32,591 nt of DNA from assembly GCA_944319925.1 (NCBI GenBank), contig CALUFQ010000035.1, forward strand, positions 1 through 32,591, given 5' to 3'. Below the pieces are notes generated by a model. It did no database searches. It was given only the letters and a program-made list of their open reading frames with translations, and had not been told where the DNA came from. Positions within the stretch are counted from its first letter, which is position 1; each line of letters opens with the position of its first letter. A program made the position numbers and the translations under genes. Below, in pieces: positions 1 through 6,966 of this stretch. Origin of the DNA: an uncultured Paraprevotella sp. (GTDB lineage: Bacteria; Bacteroidota; Bacteroidia; Bacteroidales; Bacteroidaceae).

Positions 1-24
1 CTCCCCTACAAGGCGGAGGAGTTT
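1..24. repeat. Partial copy of a dispersed palindromic repeat
   Basis: The window opens with CTCCCCTACAAGGCGGAG followed by GAGTTT. The same 24 bases, in reverse complement, are the left arm and left flank of the foldback repeat at 20667-20690. The copy is cut by the window edge, so its partner arm would lie upstream. Bases 25-201 hold no gene I can recognise. Confidence 0.8.
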
Positions 25-160
25 TGCCTCCGGACGGACAAACCTTTGTTGCGATGGATCTCAAATCTGTCGCAGCAATCAGCAGGGAAGCATGAAACCG
101 TTCTTCCCCACTGAATTTCGACTGTGCCATTAAAAGTTCATCTTGCCATAAAATGAATTC

Positions 161-183
161 TGATACACCCTCCTTTTGTATCA
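161..183 (-). terminator. Weak hairpin downstream of the lipoprotein gene
   Basis: TGATACA (161-167) and TGTATCA (177-183) form a 7-bp stem with a 9-nt loop, about 20 nt past the stop codon of the minus-strand gene. There is no good U tract on the minus strand, so termination by this hairpin is only a guess. Confidence 0.3.
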
Positions 184-201
184 CGCGCGGACATTAGAAA
201 A

Positions 202-594
202 TCACTGCATTTTCCATTCCCCGCCACATTTCACCATCGGCACAACCACTTCTTCGCGGGTGCTGTCCCCAAAAAGCACCTCCAGAAAGACACTGGCCAC
301 ATCCCCGGAAACAGTGTCTCTCAGGGCTTGCGCCGCAATCACGCCGCCATGCGCCTTTTTCTCCCGCGCCGCAAACTGCGCCACAAGGTCAACCATCTGG
401 CTACGATAAACATCCGTCATGCTGTCGCTGTAGGCAATGCCATTTACATATTCCTCATAACGCCCGTCGATAAGACATTCATAATATGACATGGCCGCAC
501 GGCGCGCTTGTTCCCCGTCGTCTTTACGGCTGCAAGCCACCCACAGGGATGCTCCCGCACAAACACACAGGCACGCCCAAAAATGTTTCATCAT
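202..594 (-). CDS. DUF4878-like small lipoprotein
   Basis: This encodes a protein of about 130 residues with an N-terminal hydrophobic stretch ending in ..[11 protein letters not shown], a relaxed lipobox, so export and lipid anchoring are likely. The mature part has the pattern of the DUF4878 (NTF2-like fold) lipoproteins common in Bacteroidales: a helical start ([23 protein letters not shown]) then strands ending in a GEWKM motif. Its function is unknown. The start ATG at 594 overlaps the der stop codon as ATGA, so it is translationally coupled to der; the ATG at 591 is the next in-frame choice. A longer start at 639 would lie inside der and removes the signal peptide from the N-terminus, so I reject it. 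The family assignment is from pattern, not a search. Confidence 0.8.
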   Translation of the reverse strand: MMKHFWACLCVCAGASLWVACSRKDDGEQARRAAMSYYECLIDGRYEEYVNGIAYSDSMTDVYRSQMVDLVAQFAAREKKAHGGVIAAQALRDTVSGDVASVFLEVLFGDSTREEVVVPMVKCGGEWKMQ

Positions 595-1904
595 TTTTGA
601 CGGATAAAGATGTTGATTGGCGTCCCGCAGAAATCCCACCGCTCCCGAATCTTATTTTCCAGGAAACGGCGGTAAGGCTCTTTGACGTACTGCGGCAAAT
701 TGGCATAAAACACAAAAGAAGGTATCTGCGTGGCCGGCAACTGCATGCAATACTTTATCTTGATATACTTGCCTTTGATGGAAGGAGGCGGAAAAGCCTC
801 AATCAACGGCAACAACTCTTCGTTCAGTTTGGCCGTGGACACCCTCTTCTTGCGGTTCAGGAACACATCCTTGGCCGTCTCAAGCACCTTGAATATACGC
901 TGCTTGGTCAATGCGGAAGCAAATATGATGGGGAAATCGTCAAAAGGCGCCATGCGATGCCGGATGGCCTCCTCATAGCCTTTCATCACCGCCGTCGTCT
1001 TCTCGGGCACCAAGTCCCATTTGTTCACCACCACCACAAGGCTCTTGTTGTTGCGCTGTATCAGTTGGAATATGTTCAGGTCTTGCGCCTCAATTCCGCG
1101 TTCTGCATCAATCATCAGGATGCACACATCCGAGTTCTCTATCGCCCGGATGGAACGCATCACGGAATAATACTCCAGATCCTCCGTCACCTTGTTTTTC
1201 TTACGTATCCCGGCCGTGTCCACCAAATAGAAGTCAAAACCAAATTTGGTGTAACGCGTATAAATAGAGTCACGCGTCGTGCCGGCTATATCCGTCACGA
1301 TATTACGTTCCTCGCCGATAAATGCGTTAATCAGGCTGGATTTTCCTGCATTAGGACGACCGACAACAGCAAAACGAGGAATATTCTCCTCCACGTTGTC
1401 ATCCACCGACTTGGGAAATTTGGAAACAATCAGATCCAACAAGTCCCCCGTTCCGCTTCCGGTGGCAGCGGAAATGCAATAGGGCTCTCCCAAGCCCAAA
1501 GAATAGAACTCGGCCGCGCCGTATGCCAGATCATTCGTATCAGCCTTGTTGGCAACCAAAATCACAGGTTTGTTCACTCGGCGCAAAATCCTAGCCACGG
1601 CATCGTCCAGATCCGTCACTCCGTTTTTTACATCCACAAGAAAAAGTATCACGTCGGCTTCATCCGTGGCCAAAGACACTTGCTTGCGGATTTCTTCCTC
1701 GAACACATCATCGGAATTGACAACCCATCCGCCTGTATCTATCACAGAAAACTCACGCCCGTTCCAATCCGACTTGCCGTATTGGCGGTCGCGCGTCGTG
1801 CCGGCTTCATCGCTCACGATGGCATGGCGTGTTTTGGTCAAACGGTTAAAAAGAGTGGATTTTCCCACATTGGGGCGTCCCACGATAGCTACTATATTTC
1901 CCAT
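591..1904 (-). CDS. der: Ribosome assembly GTPase Der (EngA)
   Basis: Der is a tandem GTPase needed for maturation of the large ribosomal subunit. The 437 residues are the usual family length. Both G domains are complete: the first P-loop GRPNVGKS lies at about 9-16 with DTGG and NKAD, and the second GRPNAGKSS at about 182-190 with DTAG and NKWD. A KH-like domain fills the C-terminus, including the typical [13 protein letters not shown] stretch. It lies 35 nt downstream of era and overlaps the following lipoprotein gene by 4 nt (ATGA), so the three genes probably share a transcript. Nothing looks damaged. Confidence 0.98.
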   Translation of the reverse strand: MGNIVAIVGRPNVGKSTLFNRLTKTRHAIVSDEAGTTRDRQYGKSDWNGREFSVIDTGGWVVNSDDVFEEEIRKQVSLATDEADVILFLVDVKNGVTDLDDAVARILRRVNKPVILVANKADTNDLAYGAAEFYSLGLGEPYCISAATGSGTGDLLDLIVSKFPKSVDDNVEENIPRFAVVGRPNAGKSSLINAFIGEERNIVTDIAGTTRDSIYTRYTKFGFDFYLVDTAGIRKKNKVTEDLEYYSVMRSIRAIENSDVCILMIDAERGIEAQDLNIFQLIQRNNKSLVVVVNKWDLVPEKTTAVMKGYEEAIRHRMAPFDDFPIIFASALTKQRIFKVLETAKDVFLNRKKRVSTAKLNEELLPLIEAFPPPSIKGKYIKIKYCMQLPATQIPSFVFYANLPQYVKEPYRRFLENKIRERWDFCGTPINIFIRQK

Positions 1905-1939
1905 TATTAAATATGTTTACGGCTTCACAGCCTGAGTGA

Positions 1940-2824
1940 TTAATCTAAGTTATATCCAAAATTCTTCAATTCTTTCTCTGAACTCCGCCAATCTTTGTCC
2001 ACTTTCACGTAAGTCTCCAAATAAATGGCCTTGCCAAAGAACTTTTCCAAAGCCTTGCGCGCCTCCGTGGACACTTTCTTCAGGGCAACTCCTTGATGGC
2101 CGATGATGATGCCTTTCTGCGATTCGCGCTCCACGTAAATCACGGCACGGATATGGATTATTTTCGGGCTTTCCTTAAACTGATCTACCGCCACCTCCAC
2201 CGCATAAGGAATCTCCTTGTCGTAATACAGCAATATCTTTTCGCGGATAATCTCACTCACGAAGAAACGCGCCGGTTTGTCCGTCCATTGGTCTTTGTCG
2301 AAATAAGGCGGAGAATCCGGGAGCAGATCCTTTATCCGCTTCAGCACCGTGTCGATATTGAATTTGCAAAGGGCGGAAATCGGAATGATTTCAGCCTTGG
2401 GCAACACACCGTGCCAGGCTTCCACCTTCGCCGCCAAATCCTGTTGATTACTCAAGTCAATCTTGTTAATCAGCACCAAAACGGGAACATCCATTTTCGA
2501 CACCTTTTCCAAAAAATCCCCATTTTTATCCGGTGTCTCCACCATGTCGGTCACATATAGCAACACGTCGGCGTCTTGCAAGGCGGATTCCGAAAAATTC
2601 AACATGGACTCCTGAAGCTTGTAATTAGGCTTCAGCACCCCCGGAGTGTCCGAAAAACAAATCTGCATGTCATCCGTGTTCAAGATGCCCATGATGCGAT
2701 GGCGCGTGGTCTGCGCCTTAAAAGTGGCGATGGAGATGCGCTCTCCCACCAAAAGGTTCATCAATGTGGACTTGCCCACGTTTGGATTGCCCACAATATT
2801 CACAAAACCGGCCTTATGCGACAT
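1940..2824 (-). CDS. era: Ribosome assembly GTPase Era
   Basis: Era binds 16S rRNA near its 3' end and takes part in small-subunit assembly. The 294-residue protein has the full set of GTPase motifs: GNPNVGKST at about 12-20, DTPG and NKID. The C-terminal KH domain shows the IIGHQG loop used for RNA binding. The start is set by the G1 motif so close to the N-terminus. It is followed by der, and it is separated from the upstream fabH by an intrinsic terminator, which suggests that era-der-lipoprotein can be transcribed separately, although I did not find a clear promoter box in the short gap. Confidence 0.97.
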   Translation of the reverse strand: MSHKAGFVNIVGNPNVGKSTLMNLLVGERISIATFKAQTTRHRIMGILNTDDMQICFSDTPGVLKPNYKLQESMLNFSESALQDADVLLYVTDMVETPDKNGDFLEKVSKMDVPVLVLINKIDLSNQQDLAAKVEAWHGVLPKAEIIPISALCKFNIDTVLKRIKDLLPDSPPYFDKDQWTDKPARFFVSEIIREKILLYYDKEIPYAVEVAVDQFKESPKIIHIRAVIYVERESQKGIIIGHQGVALKKVSTEARKALEKFFGKAIYLETYVKVDKDWRSSEKELKNFGYNLD

Positions 2825-2841
2825 ATCTCTTTGTTTTGAAC

Positions 2842-2872
2842 AAAAAAACGCATCTTTACACGGATGCGTTTT
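2842..2872 (-). terminator. Intrinsic terminator after fabH
   Basis: AAAACGCATC (2845-2854) and GATGCGTTTT (2863-2872) make a 10-bp stem with an 8-nt loop. Read on the minus strand the stem runs into a T tract (2842-2848). It sits between the fabH stop (2915) and the era start (2824), 17 nt upstream of era. Confidence 0.8.
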
Positions 2873-2914
2873 CCTATTTTGATTTACCTAAATGTTTTCA
2901 GAAAAAGGGTTTTA

Positions 2915-3919
2915 TCATTTATCCGCCCCGTCATACCCCCACTTCATGTAAGCCGCACCCCACGTGAATCCGGCACCAAAAGCAGTGAATATCAGGTTAT
3001 CCCCTTTCTTCAACTGCTTCTCATAATCCCACAAAGCCAAAGGCAAGGTGGCAGCCGAGGTGTTCCCGTAACGCTGAATATTCAGCATCACCTTCTCCAT
3101 CGGCAGCTCCAAGCGGTGTGCCACAGCCTCAATAATGCGCACATTAGCCTGGTGCGGAATCACCCAAGCGATATTGTCTTTCGTCAAACCGTTTCGCTCG
3201 GCAATCAAAGCCGAAGCATCGCTCATGTTCGTCACTGCGAACTTGAACACCGTGCGTCCCTCTTGATGCAAATAATGCAAACGGTGGTCTATAGTGAAAT
3301 AAGACGGCGGGCAAACCGAGCCACCAGCTTTCATGCACAGGAAAGGCAACCCCTTCCCGTCTGTCCGCAAATAGGAGTCTTTCCATCCCAAATCTTCCGT
3401 GGTCGGTTCCACCAACACGGCTGCCGCCCCGTCGCCAAAGATAGGACAGGTCGCACGATCCGTATAGTCCACCATTGAAGACATCTTATCCGCACCAACC
3501 ACCACAATCTTCTTGTAACGGCCACATTCAATTAACGCCGCAGCCGTATCCATGGCAAACAGGAAACCGCTGCATGCAGCCTGGAGGTCATAGGCAAAGG
3601 CATTGGACATTCCCAGCTTGCCTATCACAATCGAAGCCACAGACGGGAAATGATAATCCGGTGTGGAAGTGGACACAATCACACAGTCTATTTCCTCCGG
3701 GCTGACCCCCGTCTTCTGCAACAGTTGCTTGGTGGCCTTGCGGGCCATGTAGCTCGTGCCCAAGCCTTCTTCATTCAAGATACGCCTTTCCTTCACGCCG
3801 ATACGGGTCATAATCCATTCGTCGTTGGTATCCACCATACGCGAAAGCTCATCGTTATTCAAGACGTATTCCGGAATATAACCACCGATTCCGGTGATCA
3901 CCGCATTTACTTTTTCCAT
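2915..3919 (-). CDS. fabH: 3-oxoacyl-ACP synthase III (KAS III)
   Basis: FabH condenses acetyl-CoA with malonyl-ACP to start fatty acid synthesis in the cytoplasm. The protein is 334 residues, the usual size. The nucleophile Cys is at about residue 116 in DLQAACSGF; the catalytic His is in WVIPHQAN and the Asn in RYGNTSAAT, completing the Cys-His-Asn triad. The gene follows rpmF in the order seen in many bacteria where ribosomal protein L32, DUF177 and lipid synthesis genes cluster. An intrinsic terminator lies 15 nt before its start and another follows its stop, so its expression probably depends on read-through from rpmF or on a promoter I cannot see. Confidence 0.97.
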   Translation of the reverse strand: MEKVNAVITGIGGYIPEYVLNNDELSRMVDTNDEWIMTRIGVKERRILNEEGLGTSYMARKATKQLLQKTGVSPEEIDCVIVSTSTPDYHFPSVASIVIGKLGMSNAFAYDLQAACSGFLFAMDTAAALIECGRYKKIVVVGADKMSSMVDYTDRATCPIFGDGAAAVLVEPTTEDLGWKDSYLRTDGKGLPFLCMKAGGSVCPPSYFTIDHRLHYLHQEGRTVFKFAVTNMSDASALIAERNGLTKDNIAWVIPHQANVRIIEAVAHRLELPMEKVMLNIQRYGNTSAATLPLALWDYEKQLKKGDNLIFTAFGAGFTWGAAYMKWGYDGADK

Positions 3920-3933
3920 TCCTATCCTATATT

Positions 3934-3970
3934 AAAAAAGTAGCCCGAGGGCTACATCGCCCCCCGGGCT
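3934..3970 (-). terminator. Intrinsic terminator between rpmF and fabH
   Basis: AGCCCGAGGGC (3942-3952) pairs with GCCCCCCGGGCT (3959-3970), a GC-rich stem with one bulge and a 6-nt loop. On the minus strand it is followed by six Ts (3934-3939). It lies 15 nt after the rpmF stop and ends 14 nt before the fabH ATG, so it could limit or regulate entry into fabH. Confidence 0.8.
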
Positions 3971-3984
3971 CAGTTCAAACACCC

Positions 3985-4170
3985 TTATACCGCAGCTTCT
4001 TTCTCGATAGCCACCTTGCCCCGGTAATAACCGCAAGTCGGGCATACGGTATGGTAAATGTGAAACGCTCCACAATTCGGGCATACTGCCAACGTCGGGA
4101 CTGTAGCCTTGTCGTGGGTTCTTCTTTTACGGGTTCTTGTTTTTGATTGTCTTCTTTTAGGATGTGCCAT
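3985..4170 (-). CDS. rpmF: 50S ribosomal protein L32
   Basis: This 61-residue protein begins MAHPKRRQSKTRT, the highly conserved start of L32, and is rich in Arg and Lys. It has a zinc ribbon, CPNC at about 30-33 and CPTC at about 43-46, so it is the zinc-binding form. It starts 13 nt after the DUF177 stop, in the common DUF177-rpmF pairing, and is followed by a terminator. Confidence 0.98.
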   Translation of the reverse strand: MAHPKRRQSKTRTRKRRTHDKATVPTLAVCPNCGAFHIYHTVCPTCGYYRGKVAIEKEAAV

Positions 4171-4183
4171 TTTCTTTAACTAT

Positions 4184-4723
4184 TTAATTATTTATTATAT
4201 CTTTCAATTTATCCCATCTCGGATCCGTAACCTCCGCCTTTTCCCCGCCGCCAGTGTCATCCATATCCTCAGAAGTCACCAAATGCGCAGCCAACATTTC
4301 CATCATCGCGGCATTGCATTTTCCTTCTTCATGCACATGGGCTACGGGGATGGACAATGCGATAAACTCATAAATGTTCCATGCCACATTACATGCGGGA
4401 TCATCCTCCGGCACCACTACCACGTCACCTTCATCGGAATACTCCGTTCCCACTTTCACATTCAGCACATTTTCTGTGTCCACCGCCACGTCCATGTCAT
4501 CCAAGCAACGGTCGCACGGCACACACACCACACCCCGGATATGGAAAATCAAAGCATAAATGCCTCCTTTTTCTTCCACAGAGAGCATGACATCCGCATG
4601 TCCGCCTTTCACCAATGTGCCCCCGACAAGTTCAAAGAATGCATCATCCAGCTCAAACCGATATGTTGCGACACCGGCTTGCAAGTCCTTCAAATTCACC
4701 TTATATTTGTCAAGTGCATCCAT
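4184..4723 (-). CDS. DUF177 (YceD-like) 23S rRNA accumulation protein
   Basis: The 179-residue protein belongs to the DUF177/YceD family, whose genes nearly always precede rpmF; E. coli YceD is linked to 23S rRNA accumulation. The family signature Cys residues are present in GVVCVPCDRCLDDMDV at about residues 105-120, likely a metal or RNA contact site, and the acidic C-terminal part ends in DPRWDKLKDI, also typical. The start at 4723 lies only 8 nt after a -7 promoter box, which would give a very short or absent untranslated leader. Confidence 0.9.
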   Translation of the reverse strand: MDALDKYKVNLKDLQAGVATYRFELDDAFFELVGGTLVKGGHADVMLSVEEKGGIYALIFHIRGVVCVPCDRCLDDMDVAVDTENVLNVKVGTEYSDEGDVVVVPEDDPACNVAWNIYEFIALSIPVAHVHEEGKCNAAMMEMLAAHLVTSEDMDDTGGGEKAEVTDPRWDKLKDIINN

Positions 4724-4731
4724 TTGGGTTG

Positions 4732-4739
4732 CAAAATTA
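4732..4739 (-). promoter_or_regulatory. Bacteroides-type -7 box for the DUF177-rpmF operon
   Basis: TAATTTTG on the minus strand fits the TAnnTTTG consensus. It lies 8 nt upstream of the DUF177 ATG, so transcription would begin at or almost at the start codon. A TTTGG occurs 24 nt upstream, wider than the usual 19-21 nt, so the -33 element is uncertain. Confidence 0.6.
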
Positions 4740-4788
4740 CAAAAAAAAACGTTTAACGCCCACCAAACTCCCTAAAAAAGCATTCCTT

Positions 4789-5967
4789 TTAATACTTTTT
4801 CAACTCCACCCGAAAGGTTGTGCCCACGCCTATCTCGGAACTTTTCACGAAAATGCGCCCTTTATGGTATTCTTCTACAATCCGCTTGGCTAAGGACAGC
4901 CCTAAGCCCCAACCTCTTTTCTTGGTCGTGAATCCAGGGCGGAACACAGTCTTGAAATGGTTCTTGGCGATACCCTTCCCGGTGTCTGCCACCTCCACCA
5001 CGACTTTGCCCGGTTCTTCAAATGCAGCGACGCGGATACTTCCTTTCCCGCCCATTGCATCAATGGCATTCTTACACAAATTCTCTATCACCCACTCGAA
5101 AAGCGGCGCACACATTTTGACCACTACCGATTCCGAGGGCATTTGGCAAATCATGCTCACTTTATTGGACGTACGCCGCGAAATATAATCCACCACATGG
5201 GCTATCACCACATTCAAGTCCTCATCGTGCGGCTCTGGCAAGGACCCAATCTTGGAAAAACGTTCGGCTATTATCTCCAAACGCTTCACATCCTTGTTCA
5301 TTTCCGGAATCAGCTCGTCATCCGGGTAATTCTCCCGCAAAATTTCCACCCAAGCCATCAAAGAAGATATAGGAGTTCCCAACTGATGCGCAGTTTCTTT
5401 TGACAAACCGACCCACACCTTATTCTGCTCTGCCTTTTTAGAAGTCAAAAGGGCAAAAATGGCTACACCGACAAAAATCAGCACCACCGCCAATTGCACA
5501 TAAGGATACGAAGACAGGCGTTTCAGCATAATGGAATCGTCATAACATATTTCCATATAATCTTCCGTACCCGTATGCGTCTCGGCATCATCTAAATAAA
5601 TCCTGATTACCTTTCCGGCGTGCCGCATCTCCTCTGCCATGCGGTGCACCTGCATCAAGCTGTCTTCCTCGTCACGGGCTTTGAGCTTCAAATTCCGGAA
5701 GCCTTGGATTTCCCCCGATTTATACTGCACGATAACCGGTATCGTGTTGTTGCCATTCAACACTTTCAACACCAATGTCACATCCGTATTTTCATCCGCG
5801 TTGTTCAATGTCCGCATGGCTTCCGCCCATACTTCCATATTCCTGCGTTCGCCTTGCTCCAAATCATGCACCAAAGAGTGGGAAACCACAAGTGAGCCCA
5901 CGGCAATCAGCACAGCCATCACGACCAGCAAGAACTTCACTTGCTTCATTCTGTCATACCACTGCAT
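4789..5967 (-). CDS. Membrane sensor histidine kinase (HQLGTP type)
   Basis: From the ATG at 5967 the protein has 392 residues. Two transmembrane segments (about 10-30 and 156-175) enclose a periplasmic sensor domain of about 125 residues. The dimerisation box is ETAHQLGTPISSLMAW with the phospho-acceptor His at about 194, followed by the N box (ENLCKNAIDAM), DTGKGI and a GWGLGLSLAKRIV G box, so the kinase looks complete. The HQLGTP variant in place of HELRTP is common in Bacteroidetes kinases. I chose 5967 because AAAAAGGGAAATAT precedes it and because the 31 residues upstream from an ATG at 6060 have no relation to a signal anchor; 5949 is also possible. No response regulator lies next to it, so its partner is unknown. 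Confidence 0.9.
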   Translation of the reverse strand: MQWYDRMKQVKFLLVVMAVLIAVGSLVVSHSLVHDLEQGERRNMEVWAEAMRTLNNADENTDVTLVLKVLNGNNTIPVIVQYKSGEIQGFRNLKLKARDEEDSLMQVHRMAEEMRHAGKVIRIYLDDAETHTGTEDYMEICYDDSIMLKRLSSYPYVQLAVVLIFVGVAIFALLTSKKAEQNKVWVGLSKETAHQLGTPISSLMAWVEILRENYPDDELIPEMNKDVKRLEIIAERFSKIGSLPEPHDEDLNVVIAHVVDYISRRTSNKVSMICQMPSESVVVKMCAPLFEWVIENLCKNAIDAMGGKGSIRVAAFEEPGKVVVEVADTGKGIAKNHFKTVFRPGFTTKKRGWGLGLSLAKRIVEEYHKGRIFVKSSEIGVGTTFRVELKKY

Positions 5968-6200
5968 ATATTTCCCTTTTTCTTTTCCAAACGCCCAAAT
6001 GGGAATTTTATTGTTCCATGCACAAGAAGGGTAAGCTGTTTGTATTCTTGGGGATTTCACGCCATATTGGAAAAATGAATTGAAGAAATTGAGGACGCGG
6101 AGTTTCGGGCAGATGAATGTCCGCAGTCAAAGCTGGAAGGAATAAAAACAGCCCCGCCTCTCCTGTAAGGGAGGGCACTGAAAAAGTGTTTTTCGATTTC
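5968..6200. other. Intergenic stretch without a recognised gene
   Basis: No coding sequence is supported here. A short CTCTCC-TGTAA-GGGAG dyad near 6150-6165 resembles a decayed copy of the CTCCCCT repeat found at 1-24 and 20670-20801, but the match is too short to be sure. Confidence 0.5.
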
Positions 6201-6395
6201 AGAAACTGTTTTGAATTTATCGTGCGATGATTTGGGATGAGTTTTCGAGTCAGTTTAGCTTCCGTGATGAGGAAGATAGCGAGCTATCTGACGAAGAACA
6301 GAAGCGAAACTGGCCGGAAAATCGCCCAAAGCACACACGAAAACGAGTACATCAAGCAGGAAAAAAACTTTTTGTAGAAATTCAAAACAGTTTCT
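6201..6395. mobile_element. 195-bp foldback (MITE-like) element
   Basis: The ends are perfect 18-bp inverted repeats: AGAAACTGTTTTGAATTT at 6201-6218 and its reverse complement at 6378-6395. The similarity continues inward: GGG..GA.TTTTC, then CAGTTTAGCTTC (6251-6262) against GAAGCGAAACTG with one mismatch, and a central AGATAG-CGAG-CTATCT hairpin (6274-6289). The whole unit can therefore fold into one long imperfect hairpin. The plus strand has a 58-codon frame (6227-6403, starting MIWDEFSSQF) whose sequence follows from the palindrome; I do not call it a gene. No clear target duplication is visible. Confidence 0.7.
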
Positions 6396-6399
6396 CAAT

Positions 6400-6570
6400 A
6401 TGAAGACCAATGAAGGGGCAATGGACAATGCAGTCATATATTCACTCTTGGGAAGCTGCGAAATCGCCAATGTCAATCCGCTCAAATGGATGTAACACGC
6501 ACTTGACAACTTATACCCGGGCATCTCAGAGGACGAACTCACAAAGTTACTGCCTTGTAACTTCATTTGA
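6400..6570 (+). pseudogene. IS66-family transposase C-terminal remnant
   Basis: In the frame beginning at 6400 the translation has the hallmark of the IS66 transposase C-terminus: AMDNAVIYSLLGSCEIANVN, PLKWM, an in-frame TAA, then HALDNLYPG, ELTKLLPCNF and a stop at 6568-6570. IS66 proteins of Bacteroidetes end with this DNAxIYSLxGxC ... LLPxxF pattern. Only about the last 56 of the roughly 500 codons remain, and the internal stop confirms decay. The fragment begins exactly where the foldback element ends, so an insertion or deletion there removed the rest. Confidence 0.8.
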
Positions 6571-6600
6571 AACACGGCGAGTTTCGGGTGCTTACGCTGC

Positions 6601-6663
6601 GGCGGATTTGTATCCGTCGCAATTGGGGTGCGGATTTTCGAATCCGCAAGCCCGTAAGGGCTT
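6601..6663. repeat. Cluster of short palindromes
   Basis: Two strong hairpins lie back to back: GCGGATT-TTCG-AATCCGC (6630-6647) and AAGCCC-GTAA-GGGCTT (6648-6663). A weaker GGATttgtATCC dyad (6603-6615) precedes them. The arrangement looks like interspersed non-coding repeats rather than a gene. Confidence 0.65.
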
Positions 6664-6735
6664 TCCGCAACACCTGCGAAAAGCATATATTTATACTGTG
6701 CCCGGCATGAATTTGTGTATTCGATAGGAATTTAT

Positions 6736-6826
6736 AGGAGGTGCCGCATTCCTGCGGCACAATTGCAAGATTGGTCACAGACATACGCAATAGTGCGAAT
6801 AGTGCAGCAAGAATGCTGTACCTCCT
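6736..6826. repeat. Nested palindromic repeat unit
   Basis: GTGCCGCATTCCTGCGGCAC (6741-6760) is an 8-bp stem with a TTCC loop. The flanking AGGAGGTGCCGCATTC (6736-6751) is matched by an inverted partner GAATGCTGTACCTCCT (6811-6826) with three mismatches, which itself contains a TGCAGCA-AGAA-TGCTGTA hairpin (6803-6820). A related copy in opposite orientation is at 30489-30515. Confidence 0.7.
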
Positions 6827-6921
6827 ACCCGTTGCGGTAAGAAAAGCTGGAAAAAAGCAAAAATCAACGTGGTTAACCGGAAAATCAACATGAGTAACCT
6901 GGGTTTTGATGGAAAAGGGGA

Positions 6922-6929
6922 TAATTTTG
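6922..6929 (+). promoter_or_regulatory. -7 promoter box for the GH31 operon
   Basis: TAATTTTG matches the TAnnTTTG consensus and lies 37 nt before the first GH31 start codon. A TTTTG is found only 13 nt upstream, too near for a normal -33 element, so activation by a regulator is possible. Confidence 0.55.
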
Positions 6930-6966
6930 CAGTGAAATCAAAACTAAATCACTAATCTCAATACTC

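Noticed and set aside
486-1910. Long plus-strand open frame opposite der (474 codons)
   Set aside because: It is antisense to an intact der gene, rich in His/Arg from reversed codons and without domain pattern.
6255-6686. Minus-strand frame of 143 codons in the strip before the GH31 operon
   Set aside because: It runs through the foldback element, the IS66 remnant and palindromic repeats, so it is an accident of repeat sequence.
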